Source: Candidatus Villigracilis affinis (lineage in GTDB: Bacteria; Chloroflexota; Anaerolineae; Anaerolineales; Villigracilaceae). From it: a stretch of 64,000 bases of DNA. The notes under the pieces are model-generated. The model was not told the DNA's origin, did not search any database, and saw only the letters and a program-made list of their open reading frames with translations. The DNA lies in the NCBI GenBank assembly GCA_016718275.1, contig JADKEA010000012.1, positions 1-64,000 of the forward strand, given 5' to 3'. Position 1 is the stretch's first letter. The number at the start of each line of letters is the position of its first letter. This document shows positions 28,534 through 37,388 of this stretch, piece by piece. The translations under genes were made by a program, and so were the position numbers.

Positions 28534-29025
28534 ATGCTTGTCCGTTGGCTTGTGTTTATCCATGTTTTATCAGCAATCACATTCTTTCTTGCACATGGCG
28601 CTGCTGCGGCAATGGTCTTCAAAGTCCGCTCTGAAACAGATTTTGTTCGCATCCGCGCCATGCTCGACTTGGCTGTCTCAACCTTCAAAGCTTATATGCT
28701 TTCATTCCTGATCATGGGGCTTACCGGGCTGACCATGCCCTTCCTCATCCATATTTGGAACAAAGCATGGATCTGGCTATCCATTGTTTTGATTTTGTTC
28801 GTTGTGGTTTGGATGGGTCTGGTCAACGAAAAACAGATCAAACAATTGCGCCGATTAGTAGGGTTGCCCTACATGCAGGGGAGTAAGAAATATCCTGCTG
28901 AACCGCCTGCCAGTCCTGAAGAAGTGGCTGCCTTGCTCAAGAAGATCAATCCGTATCAATGGGCGCTGGTTGGGTATGGCATTCCTGCCGTTGTACTTTG
29001 GTTGATGGTATTCAAACCGTTTTGA
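28534..29025 (+). CDS. DUF2269-like small integral membrane protein
   Basis: 163 aa with four predicted membrane helices (about 3-27, 48-70, 75-100 and 140-161). RWLVFIHVLSAITFFLAHGAAAAMVFKVR resembles the N-terminal helix of DUF2269/copper-resistance-D-like membrane proteins, where a His in helix 1 is conserved. ATG 28534 follows AAAAGGAG. The cytoplasmic loop EKQIKQLRRLVGLPYMQG...PASPEEVAALLKKI separates helices 3 and 4. The function is not known. An orphan ATPase-TPR tail follows its stop directly. Confidence 0.6.
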   Translation: MLVRWLVFIHVLSAITFFLAHGAAAAMVFKVRSETDFVRIRAMLDLAVSTFKAYMLSFLIMGLTGLTMPFLIHIWNKAWIWLSIVLILFVVVWMGLVNEKQIKQLRRLVGLPYMQGSKKYPAEPPASPEEVAALLKKINPYQWALVGYGIPAVVLWLMVFKPF

Positions 29026-29027
29026 TC

Positions 29028-29072
29028 GCCATGACGATGGAACAGGCGATCCAATTGGCATTGGGTGAATAA
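29028..29072 (+). repeat. Orphan 3' tail of an ATPase-TPR gene, copy 2
   Basis: 15 in-frame codons AMTMEQAIQLALGE and a stop, two bases after the stop of the DUF2269-like gene. It is close to copy 1 (ACGATGGARCAGGCGATCCA core). The next gene's AAAAAGGAG follows at once. Confidence 0.78.
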
Positions 29073-29089
29073 AAAGGAGAACTGCATTT

Positions 29090-29587
29090 ATGGACATCAT
29101 CATCCGCAGGTTGGAGCCTTCTGATTACGAAGCCATGCAAAAAGTATTTGCTGGCCCCAAAGTGACCTGGGGTACGCTTCAACAGCCATACCCATCCGTT
29201 GAGAGTTGGCGCAAGCGTTTGACGGAAATACCGGAGTCTCAATTCTGGCTGGCGGCGATGGTCGGCGATGAAATGGCGGGGCAGCTGGAGATCCAGACCA
29301 CTCCGAACCATCCGCGCCGCAAACATGTGGGGCAGCTTGGTATGGCGGTGCGCGATGACTTTCAGGGGAAGGGTGTTGGGACGGCGCTCATGCGGGCTGC
29401 TGTGGATATGGCGGATCACTGGCTCGATCTGCTGCGCCTCGAGCTGGGAGTCTTTGTCGATAACGAACCCGCTGTCCGCTTGTATCAGAGATTCGGTTTC
29501 GTCATCGAAGGCACGCTGACGCGCTATGCCTTCCGCGCGGGAACATACGCGGATGTGTATGCCATGGCGCGGTTCAGGCAGGGATGA
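29090..29587 (+). CDS. YhhY-type GNAT N-acetyltransferase
   Basis: 165 aa, a normal length. It aligns over its whole length with the E. coli YhhY type: IIRRLEPSDYEAMQKVFAGPKVTWGTLQQPYPSVESWRKRL, then HVGQLGMAVRDDFQGKGVGTALM (acetyl-CoA loop Q-G-K-G-V-G) and ELGVFVDNEPAVRLYQRFGFVIEGT. These enzymes acetylate small amine or amino-acid substrates; the substrate here is not known. ATG 29090 is preceded by AAAAAGGAGA. It is the last of the cargo genes; no further orphan tail follows it. Confidence 0.85.
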   Translation: MDIIIRRLEPSDYEAMQKVFAGPKVTWGTLQQPYPSVESWRKRLTEIPESQFWLAAMVGDEMAGQLEIQTTPNHPRRKHVGQLGMAVRDDFQGKGVGTALMRAAVDMADHWLDLLRLELGVFVDNEPAVRLYQRFGFVIEGTLTRYAFRAGTYADVYAMARFRQG

Positions 29588-29648
29588 ACATCGGTATTAC
29601 AGGTTTTATGCAAAGCCTGTCGGGTGACTGGAATCGCTTTTACGCGGG

Positions 29649-29654
29649 TATAAT
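29649..29654 (+). promoter_or_regulatory. Candidate -10 (TATAAT) of the TIR gene
   Basis: Perfect TATAAT 37 bp upstream of the ATG at 29691. Only a weak GTGACT lies at -35 distance (19-bp spacer). CAGGAG precedes the ATG. Confidence 0.4.
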
Positions 29655-29690
29655 TTTCATGCACGCTCTTTATTGTTATGCAGGAGTACC

Positions 29691-30920
29691 ATGAGTAAAA
29701 ATATCTTTATCAGTTATTCGCGCCGCGAGATCGGATTTGTGGACAGCCTTGTGGATAAACTTGAGGATGACGGCCATCAGGTCTGGCTGGATTATCGCAG
29801 TTTGATCCCTGGCACGCCCTGGCGGGACCAAATACACAAGGGGATCGATGAAGCGGATGTGATCCTGCTGGTGGTATCTAAAGCCTCCCTCTCCTCACAG
29901 AATGTGGAAGTGGAATGGAAGGGCGTGATCCAACAGAAGAAGCGGATCATCCTGCTGGTGTTCGAGGCGGTCGATCTTCCAGATGAACTTGAGAAATATG
30001 AATGGGTGGATTTTCGCGGCAACTTCAATACAGGCTTGCGGGAACTGTCCTCTCAAATAGACAAGCCCATCGCAGAAGAACACCCCGTGCCTCAAACTGG
30101 ATTCAAAATTCCCGGCATCGTCTGGCTTGCCATTTTGTTGAGTGTGGGGGTTGCCTTCTTTTCCCTGCCGACCCTGTGGACTCTGCTCATCCCGTGGGTG
30201 TTGATCCCCTTGCCCTATCGAATTTTCAAACGCGACTATCACTTCTCGCAGGTTCAGGCGGCGCTGTTGTTCCTGCCGATTGCTTTTATCATCAGTATAT
30301 TAATTGCCGATTTCACTGCTGAAGAGTTCAATGTGATCATGACCGGCACCGTTTTGGGCATACCGCTGGCGCTGATCCTGCTGTTCGTGCTGCGTTCTCC
30401 AGGGATGCAGCGCTGGGGCAAGGAGCAGGCCACCCTGCCTCGTTTCGCCAACCCATACAAGCCCAATAATCCGCACCCGACTCCCACCTCTTTTTACATT
30501 GACCATGCACCGCAGGATGCGAAGATCGCCGAAATGCTGACGGGTATGCTGGATCGATACGGCCATCCAAATGCGGAAAGATTGCAGGATGCCAAAGCGG
30601 TCTTTGTGATACTCTCACGCTTCAAAAAAGACAGTGACGCGGACCCTGAAAAACAGGTTGTGTTTCCCGTCATCGTTCAGACCACGGAGGACATCTCGCC
30701 CGAACTCTCCAAAGTGCAGTGGATCGACATGCGCAGCGGCGTGAGAAGGTTGGATGCGATCCGCGCAGCTGCTGCCCGAACCCGAAAAATTGCTGAAGGC
30801 GCTGGGCAACCGCCCCAGAGGCAGCATGTTGGTGCTGCCCGCCCCGGTGGCAGCCATGCAGTTCTTTCTGACCCTGCTGGGTGTCTTTGCCCTGGGATGT
30901 TTTTTCAAGCTGCTCATTGA
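29691..30920 (+). CDS. Membrane TIR-domain protein with degenerate second TIR (N-terminal part, frameshifted at about 30761)
   Basis: From ATG 29691 (CAGGAG upstream). Residues 3-125 are a TIR domain: NIFISYSRREIGFVDSLVDKL, VWLDYRSLIPG, ADVILLVVSKASLSS, and VEVEW with Glu75 at the usual NADase catalytic position. Four membrane helices follow (about 142-160, 162-177, 190-206, 217-234). Residues 267-360 (SFYIDHAPQDAKIAEMLTGML ... VFPVIVQTTEDISPELSKVQWIDMRSG) mirror the first TIR's order, including DLPDELEKYEWVDFRG, but lack its active-site text, so they look like a degenerate TIR. After VRRLDAI the frame is wrong. The paralogue at 57796 reads DTIAQLLPDPKALLKSLG, and removing one C at 30761-30762 restores AIAQLLPEPEKLLKALG. 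Codons after about 30762 are therefore not real protein. Confidence 0.78.
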   Translation: MSKNIFISYSRREIGFVDSLVDKLEDDGHQVWLDYRSLIPGTPWRDQIHKGIDEADVILLVVSKASLSSQNVEVEWKGVIQQKKRIILLVFEAVDLPDELEKYEWVDFRGNFNTGLRELSSQIDKPIAEEHPVPQTGFKIPGIVWLAILLSVGVAFFSLPTLWTLLIPWVLIPLPYRIFKRDYHFSQVQAALLFLPIAFIISILIADFTAEEFNVIMTGTVLGIPLALILLFVLRSPGMQRWGKEQATLPRFANPYKPNNPHPTPTSFYIDHAPQDAKIAEMLTGMLDRYGHPNAERLQDAKAVFVILSRFKKDSDADPEKQVVFPVIVQTTEDISPELSKVQWIDMRSGVRRLDAIRAAAARTRKIAEGAGQPPQRQHVGAARPGGSHAVLSDPAGCLCPGMFFQAAH

Positions 30921-31302
30921 GTTGTTTAGTTTCGATGTGTTCAGCCTTCCCAATGGAGGTTCCTTTATTACCCTGCTGGTCTTTTTCGTCATTGACCTCG
31001 TGTTGACCGGCCTGTTGCTGGTCAACATGGTGCGGACCCTGGTCCAAAGGGTGGGCAGGCTGGCAAATTTTAGGGCGTTTACACGGGCGCTTGGCGGGGT
31101 GGGGTTTCTGGCTTTCCTGCAAACGTTTTTGGGATTCCAGTTCGATAGCCGCATCGTCGATGTGCTTGGGATGGATGCGCCCACCATCGGGTTCATCACG
31201 ATATTTCCTGCTTTGACCTTTCTGGTCGGCGGGATCATCATGGCGGTGTTTCTTGTGATCCGATACCGGGATGTGCGTTTTTGGTTTCCTTCGTTGAAAT
31301 GA
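30754..31302 (+). CDS. C-terminal membrane part of the dual-TIR protein (after frameshift)
   Basis: Continues the preceding gene: AQLLPEPEKLLKALGNRPRGS then four hydrophobic segments (FFLTLLGVFALGCFFKLLIEL; FITLLVFFVIDLVLTGLLLV; a weaker GFLAFLQTFLGF; IGFITIFPALTFLVGGIIMAVFLVI), ending RYRDVRFWFPSLK. The paralogue ends RNRRDIKQWFPAKK, so the reading is secure. It is not an independent gene; no start signal is seen. Confidence 0.75.
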   Translation: MRSAQLLPEPEKLLKALGNRPRGSMLVLPAPVAAMQFFLTLLGVFALGCFFKLLIELFSFDVFSLPNGGSFITLLVFFVIDLVLTGLLLVNMVRTLVQRVGRLANFRAFTRALGGVGFLAFLQTFLGFQFDSRIVDVLGMDAPTIGFITIFPALTFLVGGIIMAVFLVIRYRDVRFWFPSLK

Positions 31303-31344
31303 TGAGAAGTATGTATAATGAAGTACAGTTAATTTTAGGAAAGT

Positions 31345-31373
31345 GGGCGGGTCTTTCAGACCGCCCTCTTTTT
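31345..31373 (+). terminator. Rho-independent terminator after the TIR gene
   Basis: GGGCGGGTCT / AGACCGCCC with one bulged G and a TTC loop, followed by TCTTTTT. Confidence 0.85.
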
Positions 31374-31505
31374 GTCTGTTATGAATACGATCCTGTACTT
31401 GTCTGACATAGTACCAATGGACCAGTGATTCCTTTACCCTTTTGTAAGTGAATTATAAGGCAAACGGGGGTTTAAGACGCTAAAATTGAAATATCCTGAA
31501 AATAA

Positions 31506-31523
31506 ACCCGCCTCAAGGCGGGT
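31506..31523 (+). promoter_or_regulatory. Hairpin in the leader of the giant subtilase gene
   Basis: ACCCGCCT-CA-AGGCGGGT, then GGTAACG and T5. It lies 32 bp before the ATG and 18 bp before AAAGGAAG. It could act as an attenuator or leader stabiliser. The T run is spaced 7 bases from the stem, so terminator function is doubtful. The gap 31374-31500 shows nothing else clear. Confidence 0.4.
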
Positions 31524-31554
31524 GGTAACGTTTTTATAACAAAGGAAGTGCAAT

Positions 31555-34530
31555 ATGAAAAACCCCTCCATAAAATACATAGTAATGGCGGTGCTGCTGG
31601 TAATTTTTATCGTGGCATCCTTGGTGATGAACCAGGGCACCGGCAACCCCGCAGTTTCATCTGAACCTCAAACTGATGAAACCTCCTCTTATGTTCCGAA
31701 ATCGGAACCGCTGAAACTCGATGCGCCTTCCCAGCCTGTTCCGCAACAGGTTGTGATTCAGTTTGCGCCCGAGGCCACCGAGGCCGAACGCGCGGCCTAC
31801 ATTGAATCGATCGGCGGCACGGTGGTGCAGTCGATCACTTCATTGGATACCATCGTGGTCAACGTTTCAGAGGAAGTGGCGCAGGCTCCCCTGCCCGCAT
31901 CGGATGCGGTGACGGCCAGTGAAGCGGATTACTATGTCTCGGCTTTGGATGATGTTGCGCCTGTGAATGACCCGCACTATGCAGATCAGTGGGCGTTACC
32001 GGCCATCGCCGCGCCGGAGGCCTGGGCTTCCATGTCTGTGGATGCGGCTGCGGTGACGATCGCGGTGATCGACAGCGGTATCTGCGTTTCGCACCCCGAC
32101 CTGGCAGGCCGCATCGTAAGCGGCTGGGACTTTGTTGAAAGCGACACCATGCCGCAGGATGATTTCGGTCACGGTTGTTCCGTCAGCGGTGTGATCGCCG
32201 CGAATATGAACGACGGCATCGGCATTGCCGGTGTTGCGCCTAATGCAAATATTATGCCGCTGCGCGTATTGAACGGCAGCGGTTTTGGTTCCTATTCTGA
32301 TGTGGCCGCGGCGGTGGTGTATGCCGTGGACAATGGCGCGCAGGTGATCAACCTGAGCCTCGGCGGTTCGAGCCCATCCAGCACTTTGGAGAATGCCATC
32401 AACTATGCGGCTGCCAACGGCGTGATCGTCGTGGCCGCTGCCGGTAATAATGGAACAGAGGGAGCCTTGTATCCCGCCGCGTATCCTTCCGTGATCGCGG
32501 TCGGTTCCATTGACCCGAATTTACTGCACAGCACGTTCAGCAATTACGGTTCGCAGGTGGATGTGTGGGCGCCGGGCCGTGACATCATGAGCACCAATCG
32601 CAGCGGCGACTATAGCCTGGTGAGCGGTACTTCGTTTGCCGCGCCGTATGTGGCCGGTGCCGAAGCCGTGTATATGGCATTGAGCCGCACGCCTGTTTTC
32701 GCTGGCGGCCTGCTTACTTTTGCGACCCAGGTCGAGGTCCCGGTGGACCCGACTGCCACCAGTGTAGTCCCCACCGATGTCCCCGTCGTCGAGATCAGCG
32801 ATGCGGCGGTGTTGGATCAACTCAGGCAGTTGTACGATGTGCCTTCAGGGGTTGATGCTTCCATTCGAACCATCGAACAGGCCGGGGGAGTCATGTTCGG
32901 TTTATTCATCGTGCCCGCTCCAGATGGCGTGGATGCCGGTCCGTCGGCTCATTATTTCACAGCCACACAGAATGGCGATGCGCTGACGATCTCACAGGAA
33001 TATACCCCGCAGTTCTCCGAGGCCTTGGATGCGTTGGGCGCATCCGGCGCGGTGAGCCAGGGATTGGTGACCGCCTTCAACAGCGTGGCTGCGCAGGGTG
33101 ATGGCACGGCGCAATTGGGCCTGCCGTGGACCAGCGGCGTGAATGCGACCCTGGTTGCCGGCCCGCATGGTGACGGTTTCCAGCCGACCCCCACGGGCGT
33201 TTCGAGCGCGCTCGATTTTGCCCCCGCCGATAACAAAGTGCTCGCCTCCCGCGAAGGGTATGCGCAGCAGATCGTCTGCCCTGGGGAGACCCTGAGCAGT
33301 TGGGTGATCATTACCCACCCCGATGGCTGGCGTACCAGCTACTATCAATTAGTCAATATTCAAGTGGACCCCGACGGTCAGCAGGTGGGACGCGGCGCGT
33401 ATCTTGGCGATATTGCCCCGAACGGCGCTGCGGCGTTCTTATGCGGCGGTTCCACGTTTACTACGCCGCTGGTTCACTTCTCGGTGTTACGCGATGGCAA
33501 GCAGGTCAAGATCAATGGCTTTGACATCGGCGGTTGGACGGTTGGCGCAAGTTCATTGACTCGTGTCAGCGATGCGACCGTGGTGAATGTGGGCGGCTCC
33601 GTTTTGAATAGCGGAACCTTCGGCACGAACCTGACCTGTGACGCGACCACCCTTCCTGCAGGCTACATCAAATGCGCCGATGAAGGCGGGACCTGTAGTT
33701 TCCCCGGCCTCGAAACGGTTTATTTCGGCTCCAACAACGGTTGTTTCGCCACCGAAACCGCCACCACCAGCATCTCTTGCGATAGCACTACCTTCGGCAT
33801 GCCTGCCGGTGATTCCCGTTCCTGTTATGTGGATGCCAAATCCATCACGCTGTCACCGGCCTGCCCGCAATCGGGCGGTGTGATCCTGTATTGGACCAAG
33901 GATTATGCCTGTACCGGTGCCGGGGCAGATGCGGGTTACCGCCTGCAAGCGGCCAGCGGTTCACAAGACTACGGTGTGGATACCGATTTCAATGACAAGG
34001 CTTCTGCCTTGCGCGTTCCTGCGGGCTGGTCTGTCATGTTGTATGGCGGCGGCGGGCTGGCTGGTGAAGCGGTTTGTGTGAATAAAGATGTAAGTGATCT
34101 GTCTCTGTTGGGAACCTTCCCATTAACCAGCAGTGTGATCGACAACGGCGTTTCATCCATGCAGGTGTTCACGAACAGCACCAACTGTAATGGTGATTTG
34201 CTTGCCAACCCGCCAAAGGCTCTTTTGCCCGCCAACGGTTCAAGTAAACCCAATGGGTTTAGCCCCATTCTCCAATGGGCGTGCATCCTCAATGCCATGC
34301 TCCTATCACCTGGAGTGGTGGGATACCGACACCCCCAATACCAAGAACATATGCGCTTGGAGCCTCACTTCTTTGTGATAGCTGCCACCTCCCTGCGGGA
34401 GATTATTCCTGGCATGTCAAAGGACGCGATGGCGTGGGTGAGACCGGCTGGAGCCCGACGTTTACATTCACGGTTCGCACGAGCGCTGACGCGGTCTTCC
34501 TTGATACACTTGCCATCACCGATGATTTAG
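31555..34530 (+). CDS. Giant secreted subtilisin-like (S8) protease, part 1: signal/anchor, propeptide, S8 and M23-like domains
   Basis: An N-terminal hydrophobic segment (about 8-25) is a signal or anchor. A propeptide-like stretch (about 64-105, QQVVIQFAPEATEAERAAYIESIGG) precedes the S8 domain (about 145-375). The catalytic triad is D173 (IAVIDSGI), H206 (DFGHGCSVSG) and S360 (VSGTSFAAPYVAG), with oxyanion N298 (AAAGNNG). Residues about 520-665 resemble an M23/LytM-type metallopeptidase (AGPHGDGF, SALDFAP, WVIITHPDGWRTSYYQL, LVHFSVLRDG) with H537, D553 and H640 kept but other ligands doubtful. Cys-rich modules follow. The frame becomes wrong near 34280: FSPILQW should continue through two phases into GDYSWHVKGRDG of part 2. 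Codons after about 34285 are spurious. The protein acts outside the cell. Confidence 0.88.
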   Translation: MKNPSIKYIVMAVLLVIFIVASLVMNQGTGNPAVSSEPQTDETSSYVPKSEPLKLDAPSQPVPQQVVIQFAPEATEAERAAYIESIGGTVVQSITSLDTIVVNVSEEVAQAPLPASDAVTASEADYYVSALDDVAPVNDPHYADQWALPAIAAPEAWASMSVDAAAVTIAVIDSGICVSHPDLAGRIVSGWDFVESDTMPQDDFGHGCSVSGVIAANMNDGIGIAGVAPNANIMPLRVLNGSGFGSYSDVAAAVVYAVDNGAQVINLSLGGSSPSSTLENAINYAAANGVIVVAAAGNNGTEGALYPAAYPSVIAVGSIDPNLLHSTFSNYGSQVDVWAPGRDIMSTNRSGDYSLVSGTSFAAPYVAGAEAVYMALSRTPVFAGGLLTFATQVEVPVDPTATSVVPTDVPVVEISDAAVLDQLRQLYDVPSGVDASIRTIEQAGGVMFGLFIVPAPDGVDAGPSAHYFTATQNGDALTISQEYTPQFSEALDALGASGAVSQGLVTAFNSVAAQGDGTAQLGLPWTSGVNATLVAGPHGDGFQPTPTGVSSALDFAPADNKVLASREGYAQQIVCPGETLSSWVIITHPDGWRTSYYQLVNIQVDPDGQQVGRGAYLGDIAPNGAAAFLCGGSTFTTPLVHFSVLRDGKQVKINGFDIGGWTVGASSLTRVSDATVVNVGGSVLNSGTFGTNLTCDATTLPAGYIKCADEGGTCSFPGLETVYFGSNNGCFATETATTSISCDSTTFGMPAGDSRSCYVDAKSITLSPACPQSGGVILYWTKDYACTGAGADAGYRLQAASGSQDYGVDTDFNDKASALRVPAGWSVMLYGGGGLAGEAVCVNKDVSDLSLLGTFPLTSSVIDNGVSSMQVFTNSTNCNGDLLANPPKALLPANGSSKPNGFSPILQWACILNAMLLSPGVVGYRHPQYQEHMRLEPHFFVIAATSLREIIPGMSKDAMAWVRPAGARRLHSRFARALTRSSLIHLPSPMI

Positions 34531-37388
34531 GCCCATCGGGACTCGGCGAGAACACCCCAGCCCCTGCTGAGGATGTTGCGGCAAATGCCTATAAGGATAC
34601 TTTTCTTCCGGGCGACCCCATTCAATTGTATATTTACTATACCAACGAATACCCGACCAATAAGCAAATTGATTTCGAATGGCTGGTTACAGACCCAGCC
34701 GGGCGTGTTGTGACGGAGATGTCTGAAACCGCTGTGGATACTTCCAATAATGCCAATAACAGTTTTTATTGGCATCGCGCCTATGCCATTCCGGATGACA
34801 GCATTCGCGGCACGTATACCTTTACTGGCAAAATTACCTACAATAGCGTAACGACCACTCAATCGCAGACATTTACCGTAACCGGCCCCACGGCGGTTGA
34901 AGTGCATGATGCCTTCTCCACCACCAGCCTTGGCGTCGCCTCGGTGGATGGTGGGCCCGGTGTCCCCGAGGCTTCCACGCCTTCGGATGTGATCAGCAGA
35001 ACCACTCCCACCTATAACGCGGGCGATAACATCCGCCTGTATATCGATGCCTACAACGATGTTTCGGCTGGCACTGCCGCCACTTTCAATTGGGAAGTGC
35101 TCGATCCGGAAGGACGCCATGTTCCGCAGCTTGAATGGGGCGGCTCGTTGACTTCGGCTTTGAATCATACTTGGTGGTCCCTGCCTGCCACCATTCCGTC
35201 GAATATGGGCACGGGAGATTACATCTTCACAGGTTCCATTACCTATGGCGGTAATACCACCAGCCAAACCCAGACCTTCCACGTCAACGGCGTGGCGGCT
35301 CCTGCCAACGATAACTGGGCCAACCGCATCACGATCGGCGCCGTTCCTTATTCCAACACACAGGATACCTGGACCGCCACTTCTGAAGTTGATGACCCCG
35401 GTTCCTCCTGCGGCGGCACCAACTCGAACAGCGTCTGGTATCGCTACACCCCGGCCAGCAACGGTTTGCTGGAAGTCGATGCGAGCGGCAGCAACTTCCC
35501 GGTCGAGATCGGCATCTGGACGGGTGCCAGCCTTGCCAACCTCACTCAGGCCGCCTGTAACAACGAGCAGGATCTGGCCACCGGCAAAGTAATGGTGGAA
35601 AACTTACCGGTCACTTCCGGTACCACCTACTACATTGAACTGACCGATGTCGGCACCCCGGGCGGCGGCAAGTTGAACCTGAACGTTAATTTCGTCAGCT
35701 CAACCTCCCTCACCAACGACACCATCTTCAATGCCGCCACCATTACCAACAACATCACCATCAACAATGCGGGCGCAAATACCTCGCAGGATGTCCGCGC
35801 GGCTTCGGCAAGCGCCGAAGACCTTCCGCTGGATGCATGTAGCCGCAGTGCTGGCCGGAATACCGTCTGGTACAAGTACACGACCACCCTGCCAGGCGAA
35901 CTTTTGCTCGATACAAGCGGCAGCGATTACGACACGATGATCTCGGTTTGGAGCGGTACCCCCGGCGGCAGTCTCGCAGCCATCGGTTGTAACGATGATA
36001 TCGGCGGTAACCCGTGGGATGTCGACTCAAGCCTGACCGTATATCTGGATGCCTCCATAACCTACTATATTCAGATTGCCCAGTTCAACGGCGTGGATCA
36101 AAATACCAACAGCTTGTCCACCGATGGTGTGGGCAGCAAGCCTCCAGTCTCCGCGGAATTCAACGGCGGCACGCTGGATCTGTTCTCGAAGTTCAACCCC
36201 GCGCCCTTGCTGGACCTTCCCGTGGATGGTTTATATACATCTGATACCACACCGGATCTGAGCGTGAAGAGTTCACCCGTCCCCGGCGGCGCAGTCACGT
36301 ATCACTTCCAGGTGGATGACAGCTCCGATTTTTCATCCACCCTGGTGGAAGCTCCCAATGTCGCCACCACCAGTTACACCCTGACAGCCGGTGAGGCGCT
36401 TCAATCAGGCGTCTACTATTGGCGTGCCAGCGCAAAAGATGGCAGCGCGAATTACTCTGCCTGGAGCGCTCCCCGCGCCCTATACATCACGTCCTTGATC
36501 AGCCCGGTCAATAACTTTGTGACCAGCAACACCAAACCGACGTTTACCTGGGGAGCCACCCCGGGTGCGTTGGAATACAACCTGCAGGTGGATGAAACAC
36601 CCGATTTCAGCAGTGCTTTGGAAATAGATCGGTACCAGACCAGCGGCACATCCTTCGCGCCCACCACAGCGTTGGTGCCCGGCGACCATTACTGGCGTCT
36701 GCGCGTGCGAACCGGTGGTGCCTGGACGAATGTTCCCTTCACTCCCGCATGGAAGTTCACGATCCTGCAGGCGCTCGTTGCGCCCGTGTTGGATACCCCG
36801 GCCAATGCCGCTTCCATAAGCGATCGAACCCCCTCCTTCGCGTGGTTCAGCGTCCCTGCCGGTAACACTTACAACATCCAGATCGATACCGATGCCGCGT
36901 TTGGCACCCCGGATGTGAATTACAACACCGTCATAGGAAACCCGATCAGCTATCAACAACCCACCGACCTCCCGGATGGAGTTTATTCCTGGCGCGTCAG
37001 AGCGATCAACCTTCTCGGTGAATTTGGTCCCTGGAGTTTGACGCGCACGTTAACGATCGATAATATTCCTTCGGATGCGCCGCTTTTGAATCTGCCGGCG
37101 GATAATGCCTTCACTGCTTTGTCCAAGCCAGCCTTGAGCGTATTTGCTGTCACCGGGGCCGTTGCCTATCGCTTTGAGTTGGATACAGAACCATTCGTCA
37201 CTGTGGGCAGGATCCCGCAGGTGTATTCACCGTACGTCACGACCACCAGCTACACATTGACCGACCTGCAGGCACTTCCCTATGGAGCTTATTACTGGCA
37301 TGCCCGTTCGAAGGATGCGGCTGGTAACTTCTCCTCCTGGAGCGTGATCCGCACCCTCAATGTCACCCCCCATGACCGCTCCTGCTAA
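34275..37388 (+). CDS. Giant secreted S8 protease, part 2: adhesion-type and FN3-like modules
   Basis: True sequence starts at about 34375 (LPAGDYSWHVKGRDGVGETGWSP). Two CARDB/BACON-like modules follow (FLPGDPIQLYIYYTNEY; YNAGDNIRLYIDAYND). Then come two modules like pre-peptidase C-terminal domains (DNWANRITIGAVPYSN... SVWYRYTPASNGLLEVDASGS and NTVWYKYTTTLPGELLLDTSGSDYDT), then FN3-like repeats with the signature P-x-F-x-W ... Y-x-x-Q-x-D ... YYWRVRA. The frame ends HDRSC-stop at 37388. A C6 run at about 37366-37371 should be C5, which gives RTLNVTP-MTAPANN and joins part 3. It is one gene with parts 1 and 3. Confidence 0.82.
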   Translation: MGVHPQCHAPITWSGGIPTPPIPRTYALGASLLCDSCHLPAGDYSWHVKGRDGVGETGWSPTFTFTVRTSADAVFLDTLAITDDLGPSGLGENTPAPAEDVAANAYKDTFLPGDPIQLYIYYTNEYPTNKQIDFEWLVTDPAGRVVTEMSETAVDTSNNANNSFYWHRAYAIPDDSIRGTYTFTGKITYNSVTTTQSQTFTVTGPTAVEVHDAFSTTSLGVASVDGGPGVPEASTPSDVISRTTPTYNAGDNIRLYIDAYNDVSAGTAATFNWEVLDPEGRHVPQLEWGGSLTSALNHTWWSLPATIPSNMGTGDYIFTGSITYGGNTTSQTQTFHVNGVAAPANDNWANRITIGAVPYSNTQDTWTATSEVDDPGSSCGGTNSNSVWYRYTPASNGLLEVDASGSNFPVEIGIWTGASLANLTQAACNNEQDLATGKVMVENLPVTSGTTYYIELTDVGTPGGGKLNLNVNFVSSTSLTNDTIFNAATITNNITINNAGANTSQDVRAASASAEDLPLDACSRSAGRNTVWYKYTTTLPGELLLDTSGSDYDTMISVWSGTPGGSLAAIGCNDDIGGNPWDVDSSLTVYLDASITYYIQIAQFNGVDQNTNSLSTDGVGSKPPVSAEFNGGTLDLFSKFNPAPLLDLPVDGLYTSDTTPDLSVKSSPVPGGAVTYHFQVDDSSDFSSTLVEAPNVATTSYTLTAGEALQSGVYYWRASAKDGSANYSAWSAPRALYITSLISPVNNFVTSNTKPTFTWGATPGALEYNLQVDETPDFSSALEIDRYQTSGTSFAPTTALVPGDHYWRLRVRTGGAWTNVPFTPAWKFTILQALVAPVLDTPANAASISDRTPSFAWFSVPAGNTYNIQIDTDAAFGTPDVNYNTVIGNPISYQQPTDLPDGVYSWRVRAINLLGEFGPWSLTRTLTIDNIPSDAPLLNLPADNAFTALSKPALSVFAVTGAVAYRFELDTEPFVTVGRIPQVYSPYVTTTSYTLTDLQALPYGAYYWHARSKDAAGNFSSWSVIRTLNVTPHDRSC

